Assembly: GCF_022539665.2 (NCBI RefSeq)
Contig: NC_081333.1
Location: 10,910,971-10,974,970 of the forward strand
DNA length: 64,000 nt
Reading direction: 5' to 3'
Origin: Daphnia carinata
Lineage: Eukaryota; Arthropoda; Branchiopoda; Diplostraca; Daphniidae
In this document: one piece after another, positions 24,801-36,724 of the stretch
Layout: every line of letters begins with the position of its first letter
Numbering within the stretch: position 1 is the stretch's first letter
Program-made: the position numbers and the translations under genes
Notes under the pieces: model-generated
The model's database searches: none
Told to the model about the DNA's origin: nothing
What the model saw: the letters and a program-made list of their open reading frames with translations, nothing else

Positions 24801-27232
24801 CACGTCATTCCTTTTTATTAAAAAAAAAAAAAAAAAAAAAAAGAATTTTGAAACATGTCAAAAATGTTTATTTAAAAAAGAAAAAAAAAATGTAGAAAAT
24901 AGACGTGAACTATTTTTGAATTGCACAGTTAGATTTTGATGGAGATTGACACACATTTATTTCTTCTTTTTTTTTATCCTCAAAAAACTGTCTGACGTTG
25001 ATGATGTACAGGCGAGAGCAAAGGCTACGGATTTGTCGAGTATCAGAGCAGAGATTGCGGCCAACGCGCGCGCTCGCAGCTGGACGGGAAATTGTACGAG
25101 GGCCAGGCATTAGCCTGCGACTGGCTCGACTCTTCCATCGTCACGCTGGCCGGTCTCCACTCTAAACTGCTCTACGTCGATTGCCTCCCGGACGGATTCA
25201 GAGACATGAGCCAATTTAGGACGCTCTTTTCTCAAGTGGCCAATCCGCCCTACTGCCAGGTACTATATACTACACCAGCCACTATTCTTTTTTTTTTTCT
25301 TTTACTCTGTTCAGCTGCAGCAGCTGCTTGTTGCTGCGTCTGACAGACGACAGATGATGGATATACCCTAATATTTCTTTTTGAAAAATAAAAAAAAAAA
25401 AAATCTCTGCGTTATATATATATATTTATAGATTGCGCTGAAAGGTGGCGCCCCTCAAGATTGGGGTCTGGTCGAGTTCTCGCAAGCCCAAGAGGCTGAG
25501 GACACACTGCGCGTTTTGGATGGGAAACTCTTTCATAACTCACCCATCAGGGTGGCTTTCTTTATACCGGGCGTTAGAGCCATCAACATATACATGAAAC
25601 TTCTGAACGACACGGTATTTTTAGTTTTGATTTATTCAAATTTTATTTAATTTCATTTTTTTTTTCTCCATAACGTTTCATCAGTGTCAGAATAAGGGAA
25701 AAGCTGCTCTACTACCCGAGCCACCCAGCGATACAGTCTTCCATCAGTTACAAAACCTGACCAAACAGAATCCAGCTTGTAAGTGAAGAATTCAACCATA
25801 CGTGACGATGGATAATTTGCATTTTTTATTTAAAAAAAAAAAACAATTTTCTTATACATTTTATTTTATTTTTTCCATTTGTGTAGTTGTTCACAGTCTG
25901 CAGAATATCATTTTAACGCAAATTCAGCATCTAAACAACCCGGCCAACAGCACAGGAAACTCCAACAATTGCCCGGGGGCAAGCTCGGCGGGAACGCATA
26001 ATGGCGCCCAGAGGGCTCAGTCTGGTCACCAGCAATCTGGCCATCAACAGCAAGCCAGTAATGCTTCTCTAGCAGCAAGTGCCCAAGCGGCGCTGTCCAT
26101 GTTACTAGCGGCCCAGCAAACTACGCAGCCGAGTCCGGCTGGCAGTACTAGTAGCAATGGTAGTCGTAGCAACCTTAGTCACGTTAGTCCTCCTCCACCT
26201 CCTCCTCAACTGCAACAGGGACCACCTTCGTGTTCCCAACCGCCACCAGCTGCTGGCGGTGGTAGTAGCAGCAGCCGAATGATTCAGTCGCAGTATGGCA
26301 ACGGTTATCGACCAGCAACTGGCCAAGCCCATCAACAGCAACAGCAGACATTCCCTTGTGGATTGATGGAAGCGCCGCCATTGAATATTAACGTACCGCC
26401 ACCACCTTTCCTTTATCATCGACCACCAGAACCCACTCGACCTCTACCTCCACCGCCTCCACCACCTCCTCCTCCTATGCAGATGCAGGAACCTGCGGCT
26501 GTCAACAACTTGCAACAAACGCTGTCGGCCCTCCTGGGTACGCTCAGTACGGCGGTACAGTCGCTCTCGCCTAACTCCAGTGTACCTCCCCTGACTCAAC
26601 AACAAACGGCGGCTGGGGCTTTGCTCGGTCTCCTCCTCCAAATGGTTCAACAGCCCAACAACTCTCCATTACAGCAACAACAGCAGCAGCCGTCGCCGCT
26701 GGCTCCGCTGAGCCTGGCGACCCTGAATCACGACACGAACGTATCGTACAGCAACCTCGGCGGCCTGCTGACGACAGCGCCACCTGGCGGTCCTTATGCG
26801 AACTACCTTCCACCTCCGTCACTCAACCACAGCCCATCATCGTCCTCTTGTCAATCGTCGCTATCGTCGACGTCTTCTTTGGGCGCTTCCACGAATGTCG
26901 GTACGTGGAACCATATTCTAGGGCAAGTTCGTTCTCTAGGAAGTGGAGGTCCGAGTTCGTTGGGTTCGGCCGGTTCCAGGGGATCGTCCCCCACTTCGTC
27001 TTCGAGTCCGAGCACAAGCCCAGCTCGTGGTACGGCTATTTGCGTGGGCAACAATAACAACAATAACAATTTCGCGACGCCCGTTCAACAGCAGGGCACT
27101 AAACGGAAATATAATAATCACGTTTTACCATCGCCAGAGCCTTCTCCGGAGGCCGGATATATCGGCCAACATTCTCAAGGCCTCGGCGGACACTATGCTG
27201 ACTCTTATTTCAAAAGAAAGAAGCGCAACTAA
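18854..27232 (+). CDS. Raver-type ribonucleoprotein PTB-binding protein (three RRMs)
   Basis: Six coding exons join in frame to 824 residues: 18854-19126, 24459-24789, 25012-25259, 25432-25614, 25685-25778 and 25887-27232. The layout matches raver proteins. A degenerate RRM1 lies at ~77-158. RRM2 lies at ~164-240, with RNP2 LLCVARL and RNP1 [11 protein letters not shown]3 lies at ~247-330, with LLYVDCLP and WGLVEF. The family-typical GKAALLPEP linker follows. The ~450-residue tail is low complexity, with poly-Pro (ten or more prolines near 26450-26475), Gln, Ser and Asn runs, and ends in a basic FKRKKRN nuclear-localisation-like motif. Vertebrate raver proteins co-regulate splicing with PTB and bind vinculin. 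Intron 1 is 5.3 kb, while the other introns are 70-220 bp, so regulation through intron 1 is possible. Confidence 0.93.
19127..24458 (+). other. Raver intron 1, large and homopolymer-rich
   Basis: A GTAAGC donor at 19127 and a CTAACAG acceptor at 24451-24458 bound a 5.3 kb intron. It is packed with T8-T14 and A8-A14 runs, a GA microsatellite near 20978-20994, a G10-like run near 23922-23931 and a 16-C tract at 24094-24109. Many short open frames on both strands are rich in Phe or Lys and simply translate these runs. I see no embedded gene or recognisable transposon. Confidence 0.7.
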
Positions 27233-28273
27233 TTCTTTTTTATTTTGTCAAATACCAACCGTTGATGACCATTTATTTGGCATTTTTAATCTCTCCATTT
27301 TGATGATCTTCAATTTGAACCCTCTTTGAATGTTTTTAACGTTATTATTTTACGTGCGCGATTTTTTTTTTTTTTTTTTTTTTTAAAGGAAATCACTTCA
27401 TTTTTTTTTCCCTTTTTTAAGACGGGGCCTTATAAAACCTTGTGTGAACATAGTGATTGTAAAAGGGAGGAAGACTTCGCTCTATTCAACTGTAGGAGGT
27501 AATTAAACGAGGCTCTTTTTTAAATCCAGAATGCAGTTTACCGCCCACCCCTATTTTTAAATTATTTAAGAAGAATTTTCAAAAGATTGAAAGGCAGCTG
27601 AGGCAATGTATTTACCTCGCCAATTTCCTCTCCCCCCGTTACTTATACCATAACTCCCATCTATCGATGGCTAATCCCCCAAAATGTCTTGTATTCTTAT
27701 TTGTATTTTTTTTCCCTTCAAAGAGAAAAGAAAAAAAAAAAACATTTGTATCGCCCGACTTTTATTTTGTCCACTTATTGTGTTCCCCTCCCTCTAATCT
27801 GCATTTTTTATTTAAATTAATGAACACTTAATCATGTTGACTCCCAAATTCCTCCAACAAGCGGCTTTCATGTGAAATTTATTCTTCCGTGTCTCTGTCA
27901 AGCTTTATCAATTTCTTGTCTTCATTTTCAACGGCCGTTGAAAAACAGAAAAAAAAAATTCTCTTTCTACGATACGTTTGTGCTCTCGAATTTTTTTTTT
28001 CTCTCTACACATATCTGCACACGTAAAACGTAATTCGACGGTCATTCTACCCTCCTCATGTAAAACTGGAAATAAAGAAAAAAAAACAAATAAAAGCAAA
28101 TATAGAATGTTGGAAAAATTGTGTTATTCATCATCTTGATGTTTTTGATTGGACAGAACAGAAATGGTCAATATGCAAAAATGATAATTTAATGGTTAGG
28201 CATTATAAAAAGAAAGGTAACAATAAGCTCAAGAAAACAATGATCTTTGTTTTGTTTTTTTTTGTTTTGTTTT
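27233..28273. other. Raver 3' UTR and tail-to-tail spacer
   Basis: T-rich sequence with a poly-T run at 27363-27384. A plus-strand AATAAA at 28071-28076 is a candidate poly(A) signal for raver. The right end contains the 3' UTR of the minus-strand GDP-fucose transporter gene. No coding exon was seen. Confidence 0.55.
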
Positions 28274-29530
28274 TTATGATGCAATCACTTTGGATTTGTG
28301 ATTGCGCTCCATTTCTTGCTGGCGGACGCGAGTGTAGGCGGCGCTGCCGAAAAGGACGACCCAATTGGAGATCCACCAAAGGAACGGTTTCACTTCGCTG
28401 TACCAATAGGTTGCCAGCACAGTCTGGGCGCACGCTTTCGCCGTGCCGGAGATGTTGTGCGTCAGAGGTGACGTCACTTGAATCTGAAGACCCGTCACAT
28501 AGCCGATGGCGAAGCCGAACACGCCTCCAGCCACCATCATAGTCCAAAATGTCACATTAGTGTAGCCCTGGAAGGTCATCAACGTCGGCAATTCCCCATT
28601 GAGCAACATCAATGGCAGAAAAGGAGACAGGCGTTCAGGTTATTGTAGTAGCCCAGCAACCAAACACTTTGATCGACGAATGGCAATACTTTTTTGGTAT
28701 AGATCGAATTGAGCGATACGAACAGGGAGGCGAGCACTCCATATATGGTTCCCGATATCGATAGTGATCCTATGTATCAGTATTATGCATTAGGTTTTGC
28801 ATAATAAAAGTGAAAATGTAACTGATTCATGACATACCAGCAACACCTTCTTGGTCAACTCCCAGCCAGAAACCCCCAACAATGATGGCGCAACAGACAA
28901 GGGCACTAAAAGATGTCTTTTCTCCTAAATGTTTGTTATAAAATAAGTCATTTTCTGATGAATTTTTTATAAAGAAAGTCTCACCCAACAAGATCCATGT
29001 CATGAGAACGTTGAAGACTGTGGTCAGTGACCTTCCAATATAGTAGAATGCCACACCAACATATTTCAAGCATAAATTGTTGAAGGAAATCATGGCAACA
29101 AATACCAAAGACAATGGAAGAACCTGCATTTATGGTTTTTTTAAAAAACACTATCCTTGACTTTTAAGATGTTTAAAAAAAACTTACTTTGAGCATAACT
29201 TGTACATCTAAGCCAAGTTCTGGAAATTTTCCCAAATTTGGGAGAAACTTGGCACCAAATGCTAGAATGGCACACAGGGCGACAGTTACAACACATTGAA
29301 ACCATGTTACAAATAAAGGTGCATCCACTGTTGTTCCATTTGTGCTGCCACTTAAAAGAGCTTTATTAATAAAAACTAGTGAAATCGATACAGCCCTGTG
29401 AATGAAACAAAATAAAATCAGTGATTTGGAAAGCAGCTTATGAATTTCAGAATTACCAGTATGCTGTAACGACTGCAAATATTTTCAGGTACTTTTTCAA
29501 AAGAGATTCTTCCGCACTAAGCTTTTCCAT
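28274..29530 (-). CDS. GDP-fucose transporter (SLC35C1 type), with an apparent frameshift
   Basis: Five exons: 29530-29457, 29395-29188, 29123-28985, 28924-28838 and 28769-28274 (TAA). The product is a multi-pass Golgi nucleotide-sugar transporter of the SLC35/DMT type that brings GDP-fucose into the lumen for fucosylation (for example of Notch and N-glycans). Hydrophobic helices are evident throughout. Family blocks include [21 protein letters not shown] and the C-terminal [15 protein letters not shown]. In exon 5 the frame leading in ([11 protein letters not shown]) and the frame leading out ([12 protein letters not shown]) differ by one base at the A-run 28619-28622 (TTTT on the coding strand), where one more T would restore the family sequence. 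With that base the length would be 334 residues, near the family's ~360. Either a base was lost in sequencing or assembly, or this is a mutant allele. Confidence 0.88.
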
Positions 29531-29970
29531 TTTTCTCTTTAAATTTGGCGAACTTATTGGTAAAGACGAATACTGCGGACGTGGATACATCAGAAATTGT
29601 ACCCAACTAATACTGATCAGCTCTCGTTAGCGTAGTTTAACGTATGAACAGGTGCCGTGGTTTTCTTGGGAATTTCTAAAGAAAGACAGCGCTCTTTAAA
29701 TTCACGAGAAAGAATGACTGTCGTTGTGTTTGTGTACATGTGGCACATATCTGTGCATATGCTTAATAGCCAAATTCCAACCATTGTTTTGAAATGCTGA
29801 GCAGATGGCGCTACCGTTGGTTGTAGCAGTATGACTCTCCCCCTACGAGATGGCGTTGATGGCGGATTCGAATGAGAGCAGACAACTTTCTCAAATTTGT
29901 GTGATTAAGAAAAGAAATCCTTTCAAGTTCTTAGCTTTTTTATTATCCAAGTTCATGAAAGGTTTTAAAA
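29531..29970. promoter_or_regulatory. Divergent promoter region between GDP-fucose transporter and Rab21
   Basis: Only 440 bp separate the two start codons, so both 5' UTRs and a bidirectional promoter must fit here. No TATA box was seen. A plus-strand upstream open frame beginning at the ATG near 29859 overlaps the Rab21 start in another frame and ends at 30032; it may lie in the Rab21 5' UTR. Confidence 0.55.
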
Positions 29971-30873
29971 ATGTCCAGAAACTTTGGGTCAAACCTTGGC
30001 CAATTACACTTCAAAATTGTACTCCTTGGTGAAGGCTGTGTCGGAAAAACATCACTAGTCCTGAGATACGTCGAAGACAAGTTTCATGAGAAACATTTCT
30101 CAACAATCCAAGTAAGTCAACATAATCACGAGACCAAGTAAAAAATCAATAAACAAAATTAAATGGTGCTGTCTTCAGGCCTCATTCTTAACTAAAAAGA
30201 TAAATCTGGAAGGACAACGGGTGACACTGGCAATTTGGGATACTGCTGGTGAGTCAGGTTAAATTTAGTCATACAACCACTCTATTAGCACACATCACTT
30301 ATCTGTCAGGTCAGGAGAGATTTCATGCACTGGGCCCCATTTACTACAGAGATTCTCATGCTGCCATTCTTGTTTATGACATTACTGACCAAGACTCATT
30401 TGTAAAGGTAAAGAGAAAATACTTTTGTTTTGATGATTGAAATGGAAAGCATACTAATGTTACATCACATTATAAAGGTTCAAAATTGGGTCAAAGAACT
30501 CAAGAGGATTTTAGGAGATAAAGTAATTTTGGCAATTGTTGGAAATAAAACCGATTTGGACAAGGAAAGAAATGTCCCAGCAGATGAAGCGTCAGAGTAA
30601 GTGCGTGTCACATACAAATTTAAGGTTAGAGACTAATCTTCGATTAAAATTTACTCAAGGTATGCCAAGTCCGTAGGAGCGACACACTACCAAACATCGG
30701 CAAAAACAAATCGTGGTATTGAAGAACTCTTCTTGGACGTAACTCAGCAGCTCTTAAGGGTAGCAGAGAGCCAGAATCAACTCAACAGTTCCGCAAACCC
30801 GACTAGTAATCGTAACCAAGAAGTGGTTATTGTCGACGATAATCCAGCCCCCAAAAAGTCTTGTTGCGGCTAA
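29971..30873 (+). CDS. Rab21: Rab21 small GTPase
   Basis: Five exons join in frame to 213 residues: 29971-30111, 30179-30248, 30310-30407, 30478-30596 and 30660-30873. All nucleotide-binding motifs are present: P-loop GEGCVGKT (20-27), WDTAGQE, NKTD and TSAK. The blocks [24 protein letters not shown] and [15 protein letters not shown] are the Rab21 signature. The protein ends KKSCCG, supplying the cysteines for geranylgeranylation. Rab21 controls early-endosome traffic and integrin recycling. It sits head to head with the GDP-fucose transporter gene. The assignment to Rab21, as opposed to Rab5 or Rab22, rests on the [15 protein letters not shown] switch-II region. Confidence 0.95.
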
Positions 30874-32745
30874 TTTTCGTTTTATTTAGATTCCTTACAC
30901 TCCACTAATTATTAAATGATTGTTTCCTTAAATCACTATTCTTCGTTTCACCCAAAGCTATTGGTACTTGAGGTTCGGAAATGTTCACTAAAGTCATGAA
31001 ACCTGTGGCATCGCATTATCTGGGTCATGTGTTGGCGGAAAAGCAATCATGTCGTTATTTAGTCACTCCGTGACGGGATAAATTTTTTCTTTTGTAATTA
31101 TTTGATGGAATGTTGTATTATTTTTAAAAATGAAACTTGAAAATACAGATAAATAACACTTTGCCCACCACATAACGCTTTGACTCGCAGTAACTCTTTT
31201 CCCGAACAGATTCCCCTGTTTCACAGGGCCAAGGTTGTCCAAAAGGTGAATGAACCATCCCGCACTTCGCTCTTCATTATTATGGACAGGAAGACCAGAT
31301 CGTCCTTTCGTAAGGGCCTACGACCGAAGCGAAACCGGTCTTAGGCTGTTTTCTCTTTTTAGAAATATACTCAATGTGTTGTGCGTGCGTATATATATAT
31401 ATATTTTTGTTTTGGTGTTCTCCCCTTCCCGTTTGCCCGAGCAAGGTTCAGCCCTAGAGCTAAAATTTATCGTTCATGCCATCCATACGAAAATCTATCG
31501 CTAGATGGCATCGTTTTAGCAGTCGGCGTTTCGCGGTTTGTTTGCAAAATAGACAAAAATTGGCGGCGATTTGAAAGGGCCACAAAGACTTTAGCACATG
31601 TACTCGTCGGTTAGGATGACTTGTCATTAATTGTATTCAAATTAAACGATAGTGAATGGCATAATCCTAATGGCTGCCTCTCTGGCACACCCAGCGACCT
31701 CCCTTTCCTCCCCCCCAGTGAACGGCCAGAGATAGCGTCGAGGGTATGCAGCTCCTCCCTCCTTCCCCTTTCTATTATAACAACCCAGAGAACCTTCTCT
31801 CTCTCTCTCGTTCTTTCTCTCTCTATCTCACTTTTTTTTTCTCTCCCTCCCTCCATATGTAGGGTTCTTTTTAGGCCATTTCGGCCTTGGGTAGAGCTGT
31901 ATAGTTGGTAGTAGCAGCAGCCCAGGGGTTGTTCAACCCCGCTCACGTAACTTCAGTCAGCAAACAAGCTTCCACGCATTCACTCGTTTGTGCCATCTCT
32001 CAAACTCATTTAAGGGACCTTATCTTTAACAGGTATGATTTACTCACTTATTTAACTAATAACATTATTCGACACGAAGTTTAAATCGAGGTTAGGTTAT
32101 TGAACTGAGTACGATGTTTTCCTAAGAACAGTAAGCATGAGAGAGGGTTGTCATGGCGTTCACTCGACACGCTTCAAAAAAAAGTCTACCCTACTGAATG
32201 AAAGAGAACAGTGCATCAAAATAAACATGGCGACCAAAAATTGGTCGGGTTTAGCTTAAGTGCCATGTTTTCGGGATACAGTTTTTCGAGGAATTTTGTG
32301 AGGGAGAGGCACTGTAAAAACAAGGGAATGGGCCCAATGAAAACGTAACGCCAATGGTTTAAGTTTTTGGAGAAGGACTTTGTGCGTATGTTGTGCATGA
32401 CTGTGTGCGAACACTTTGTCCAACGTACAATCTCATTATTATGTATATTACCCTCCCTTCTTAGGGACAATGTCTCTCCCCCTCTACTGACGCGTGCTAG
32501 AGGGGAAAGGGGAAAAAAAGCGAAAAACTTTTCTAACTTCTCCATTCCCCCAAATTTTTCAGGCGTTCCGGAAGCGAGAGATGCACAACACCCAGCAGAG
32601 GTTTCGACCCCCAAAACTATTTGACTTTTAGGATTTATTTTTAGGAAGGAATTTTGTTACAAGGCTGGAGTCTTCGGAGGCTGTCGACAACAATTTGTCG
32701 AAAAAGAAACTCAGCCATTCATTTCGACATAGGAAAAACAAGAAA
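30874..32745. other. Spacer and candidate 5' UTR exon of the SINHCAF gene
   Basis: The left part is the Rab21 3' UTR. A pyrimidine tract of CT repeats at ~31794-31836 (GAGAG on the other strand) resembles GAGA-factor-type promoter sequence. About 115 bp further on, an initiator-like TCAGTC at 31953-31958 and a donor CAG|GTATGA at 32033 suggest an untranslated first exon (~31954-32032) for the downstream gene. This is a prediction from sequence signals only. Confidence 0.35.
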
Positions 32746-33968
32746 ATGTTCAGTTTTCATAAGCCGAAAATCTACCGTTCAGGAACTGGTTGCTGCATTT
32801 GTCGCGCAAAATCCAGCAGGTTATTATTTGCTCTTTTTTAAAAAAATGTTTGATACAATTGTACAATGTAATCTGGATCCGATCAAATTGATTGGAACAA
32901 CGTCCGTTGAAAGGGAGAGCCAGCTGCAATCGATAAAAACACCCCTTCGCTCCGCCCCTTGAGGGAAAGCTTTGGGGATGGTTATGGTTCGTGACCCGAA
33001 TTCGATCGAGACGCACTCTAACGGACAAAATACTATTCCAATTTCGCCTGTTTTTAAATCGTTGTTTATTTATTTTTTCTCGTGTTTGAAATTCAGTTCG
33101 AGGTTTACCGATTCGGGGAAATATCAGCCCTATTTTGAAGCTTGTTTTCATCTAGAGGAGGAACGTTCCGGTGATATATGCAACGCTTGCGTTTTGCTTG
33201 TCAAACGCTTTCGCAAGCTTCCCACCGGATTGTTACGGCATTGGGGCCATGTCAGTTTGGTCTCACGACGAAGTCGCAAAATGTCCAAAATTAATCATAT
33301 ATTCTGCTTTGATAAATTACAGGTCGTCGATGCCCGAGCCAATACCAAAGTCCGTCCTAAACTATCGATAGTGGAAAAGACGCACCAGATAGAAGATGAA
33401 GAGGAAGCAGGTGGTGATGACGCTGAGGACGATGACGACATCAAATTAGTCTCTAAAGTAATTCGCAAGAAACGCCGAGAAAAACGAGAAGAAAAACATT
33501 GGAACCGTTCACGCAGTAAGATAGCAACCAAGATAGAAAATCAAATGCCCAGCTTTCTGGACCCTCAACTATGGCACAGGTAAGTTTGAATAATTTTAAT
33601 TAATGTGCAAAAACGAAATTTGATTTCCCATTTTTTCTTTAATTGTTTGGCACAGGGAGACAGTGTGCTGTGGAACCATTTTCCGTGGCCCTATGAATGC
33701 CATTGTCATTGATACAAACAATTTCCGACCGTGTTTGGCGCGCCGGTCGAGCCGTGAAGAATCCGTTAGTTCATCTTCGCTTAGTGGCGGCGCCAGCCCT
33801 TCTAGTAGTGGATCGCCTGTCGCCACTTCGTCGCAAATCCATTTTAAGATGGACGCAGACAAGGGATGTGTTAGCGGGGGCGATTCAGAACCTGAAACTG
33901 TCGACTTTGACCAAGCATTTAAGAGCCAAAACGGCCATTCCAAAATGGCCGTGCCGGCCGCACTTTAG
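32746..33968 (+). CDS. SIN3-HDAC complex-associated factor (FAM60A/SINHCAF family)
   Basis: Four coding exons, 32746-32819, 33097-33250, 33323-33579 and 33656-33968 (TAG), join in frame to 265 residues. The N-terminus MFSFHKPKIYRSGTGCCICR and the block RFTDSGKYQ...RSGDICNACVLLVKR match FAM60A, including its CxxC-type cysteine pairs (GCCICRAKSS and DICNAC). LDPQLWHRETVCCGTIFRGP and VIDTNNFRPC correspond to the conserved C-terminal block. The middle holds an acidic EDEEEAGGDDAEDDDD run and a basic KKRREKREEKH run. The protein is a subunit of the SIN3 histone-deacetylase co-repressor. Vertebrate forms are ~221 aa; the extra length here is in the acidic linker and Ser/Gly-rich tail. Confidence 0.93.
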
Positions 33969-34447
33969 GAAATTTTTTCATAGGCGCGCTTCCTCCTTCC
34001 GCGACGCGAAACAAAAATCACCTGAAATTTTTTTACCCAAAAAAATGAACAATAGACCCAATTTCTTTGACTAGCCATTCCTACTTCTACAAGAAGAAAA
34101 GGGGAATTCGGCTTAATTTTTAATAGTTCAATTTCGTTACAAAAACAAAAATGGCCCAAAACCCATCCCAGTGTTCATCTAGTATCGTGTGGTTGGTCTT
34201 TTTTCTCTCTCTCCCAAAGAGAACAAACACAAATTAGTTCAAATGTTTTTAAATAATAATTAACACTCTACGTCTCACGTACTTGACAAGAAAAAAAGTA
34301 AACAAAAAAAAACATAAGAAGCCATGTGCGCGTCACTGTACTCTGTGCAGCTTAATTAATCAATAGTCGTGGTTGTGTTTTTTTTTTTCAACGTTTGTTA
34401 CTGCAATAAACGCAAGTATTGTACCAAAATGGTCTTCGTTTATTCTT
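33969..34447. other. 3' UTRs of two convergent genes
   Basis: The SINHCAF gene (+) and the POT1-like gene (-) converge here. A plus-strand AATAAA at 34405-34410 is the likely SINHCAF poly(A) signal, which would place its end within about 40 bp of the POT1-like stop codon, so transcripts may overlap. No gene was seen inside. Confidence 0.5.
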
Positions 34448-36376
34448 TCACGAGCGTTTTAATCTTTTGAGAAGATTCATTTGAACAGTAGATTCGTTCA
34501 GACGAACTAAAAGAGGGTCTTCAGGTACTTTTTCTTCCGCAGGAGGTGGGAATTGCCAATGATCCATCTTTTCCAACTCGTCGGGAAGTCGGTGTAAGCG
34601 AGAGCGGATTTTGTACGCTTCGTGATGATCAAGTGGTATCTTTTTTATTCCACCTGCTGCTGGACGAAGTAGTACACATGGATGACGATAGGCATAAACA
34701 TTTCTTAAGTTGGTCAATGTCTCTTCGGTCAAAAAGACGACTTTCACTTCGCACATCAAAACGTAATCGTTTACTGAAATCTTCCCGAAAAACAACTGGT
34801 TAGCTAAAGACAGTTAGATCGATTGTATTGTATTAGTACTACTCTTTGTTTCCTGATAGAGTTCCAACATTCGGTTTCAAAAATGGCGAGTCCTAGAAAC
34901 CCAAAAGTGAGTTTACTGCCTTGCGATTCTTTGGAAATTTGTTCTGTGACTGACGAGGCTTCATGCGTAGTAGACTGTTGACGTTTTTCAAAGGTAAAGA
35001 TAGTGCCGTCCCAAACACATAAAAAATTTAAATCTGATGAATCTTCGGACATGCTCACTACCTAAAAGCCAATTACCAAAAATACTGGGTTGCCCTACAA
35101 GGTTCAATTAAATCATACCGTTTAAGTATAAGAATACCTGGCAATACAGGTCACAGACGAGTTGATCAGACAGTTCTCTAAAGGCTCGTATACCTGGATA
35201 TCTTGTAGGAAGATGATAAATTGGATTTGGTGTCACATAATCGAAGAATCGATGATTCAACGTCCACCAGAGACTTAGCACACGCACCACAGCAGCTCTT
35301 TCCTGAAAACCTGGATTGTTACATGTTGTGCTTAACACGGTGATTATCCTACAGTACTTGAGTAATGAATCGAGAGATTACTTTCACGGATAACTGGTGC
35401 TTTAATATCGGGATGACAATACAAGGTAATATCTGATTTGTTAAATACTCGTCCATCACATCGATTTTTGTACGATTCAATCTGTGGGATCAACGAAACA
35501 TTAATAGCATTTTTACTAATGGGCACGTTGGTACATGTTTTACTATACCTTAACGTTAGTAAAACGAACAACGTCACCGCGATGAAATTCTGGATGATCT
35601 TCCAGCATATTCATGAACAGGGACATTTTGAACTCACCAGGGGCCATTTTATCATTTTGATCACCATCAGTAACAGGAATCAGCGAAGGATCTGATATGC
35701 ATATGAGGGAATGCCATGATGATGTTGTTTTTGTTGGGAGTTTATTCACAGCTGTAACCACACCAAAAATCTGCAACCTGCTGGTTGTGATGTCAATGTC
35801 ACTTAATTTTGTATGATTAGTTGGGACCGTGTACATGTCCTTGACCGTTGCATCAGTTAACCGTCTCATATTCTTCAACAACTGAAAATTACTGTACCCA
35901 TCAATTACTATTCTTGGCATCACAAGTTTCCTTTCTGCATTGTTGATCACCAACTTCCCCATTACTTTGTGTTTCTTTGATAGGAAATGGCACACTAACT
36001 TTTGTGTAGTTGCCTCAGGTTGACATGTGGTTGAGGTAGAGTGTTCTCCACTTTCGATACACCATTCAACAAACTTGGTATCTGGTATGCGAGATTTGTA
36101 GAATGTAACAGTGTTTCTAACTTTCCCAAATTCATTCTGATTTAATTTATGAAAGGGAGAATTTAGGCTAGACTTGTTAGTTCGGAATACTTGGCACAAC
36201 GATTCAAGAAGAGTTGGTTGTATGTTGTTTTTTTCTTTCTCATTAAAATACTCCTTTCTTGAACTTTTTGAAATAGGAGCGTAAGAATTATCCGAGAAAG
36301 TACAGCCTAGTGATGACATCAGATGAGAATCAAACAAATGATTAGGGCGCTGTCCATCGCAATAATTGAATTTCAT
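34448..36376 (-). CDS. POT1-like telomere single-strand-binding protein (two OB folds)
   Basis: Five exons, 36376-35549, 35481-35382, 35310-35138, 35061-34917 and 34803-34448, join in frame to 533 residues. Residues ~191-310 resemble the first POT1 OB fold (Telo_bind): LQIFGVVTAVNKLP, then CISDPSL, FKMSLFMNML and HRGDVVRFTNVKIESYK, where POT1 has a GDIVRFHRLKIQVY-like strand. Residues ~368-480 resemble OB2, starting LCVWDGT. About 190 residues precede OB1 with no recognised domain. The protein stops soon after OB2, so the TPP1-binding C-terminal OB3/HJR domain of vertebrate POT1 appears absent. POT1 binds the telomeric G-strand overhang in shelterin. The exon 4 donor (GGCA|GTAAAC) was chosen for frame and OB2 fit. 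The family call is by motif recall, so it is likely rather than certain. Confidence 0.75.
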
Positions 36377-36724
36377 TTCATAAACCACTTTAATACTGCG
36401 AATAATATGCGCACCCTAGAAAACAAACAAATGCCAACGAACGTCATTTCCGCGCCATTTTTAGCAGACGATAACTACGGAAGTCAAGCTACTTTCCCGT
36501 CTAGCAATGAAAGCTTGAACTGACATACGCGGTTGATGCTGGTAAAACGAAAAGGAATTTGAAAAAACAAAATTTTAACGCACAGTTAAATCTTTAAAAA
36601 AACCTCTGCGCACACAAAGGTTCCAAAACTATAAATTTTGCCCTATAATGAATTATTTATTATGCTAGCGCATCATTCCATTTTAGTGCTACCGATTTCG
36701 ACATTAAATAAATCGTCATATTTC
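36377..36724. other. 5' region of the POT1-like gene and tRNA flank
   Basis: A possible minus-strand acceptor (TTATTCGCAG) lies just upstream of the chosen ATG at 36376, so an untranslated first exon may exist. The right part, from ~36640, is duplicated upstream of the second tRNA gene. Confidence 0.4.

Noticed and set aside
29859-30032. 58-codon frame ahead of Rab21
   Set aside because: It overlaps the true Rab21 start in another frame and has no recognisable product. At most it is an upstream ORF in the 5' UTR.
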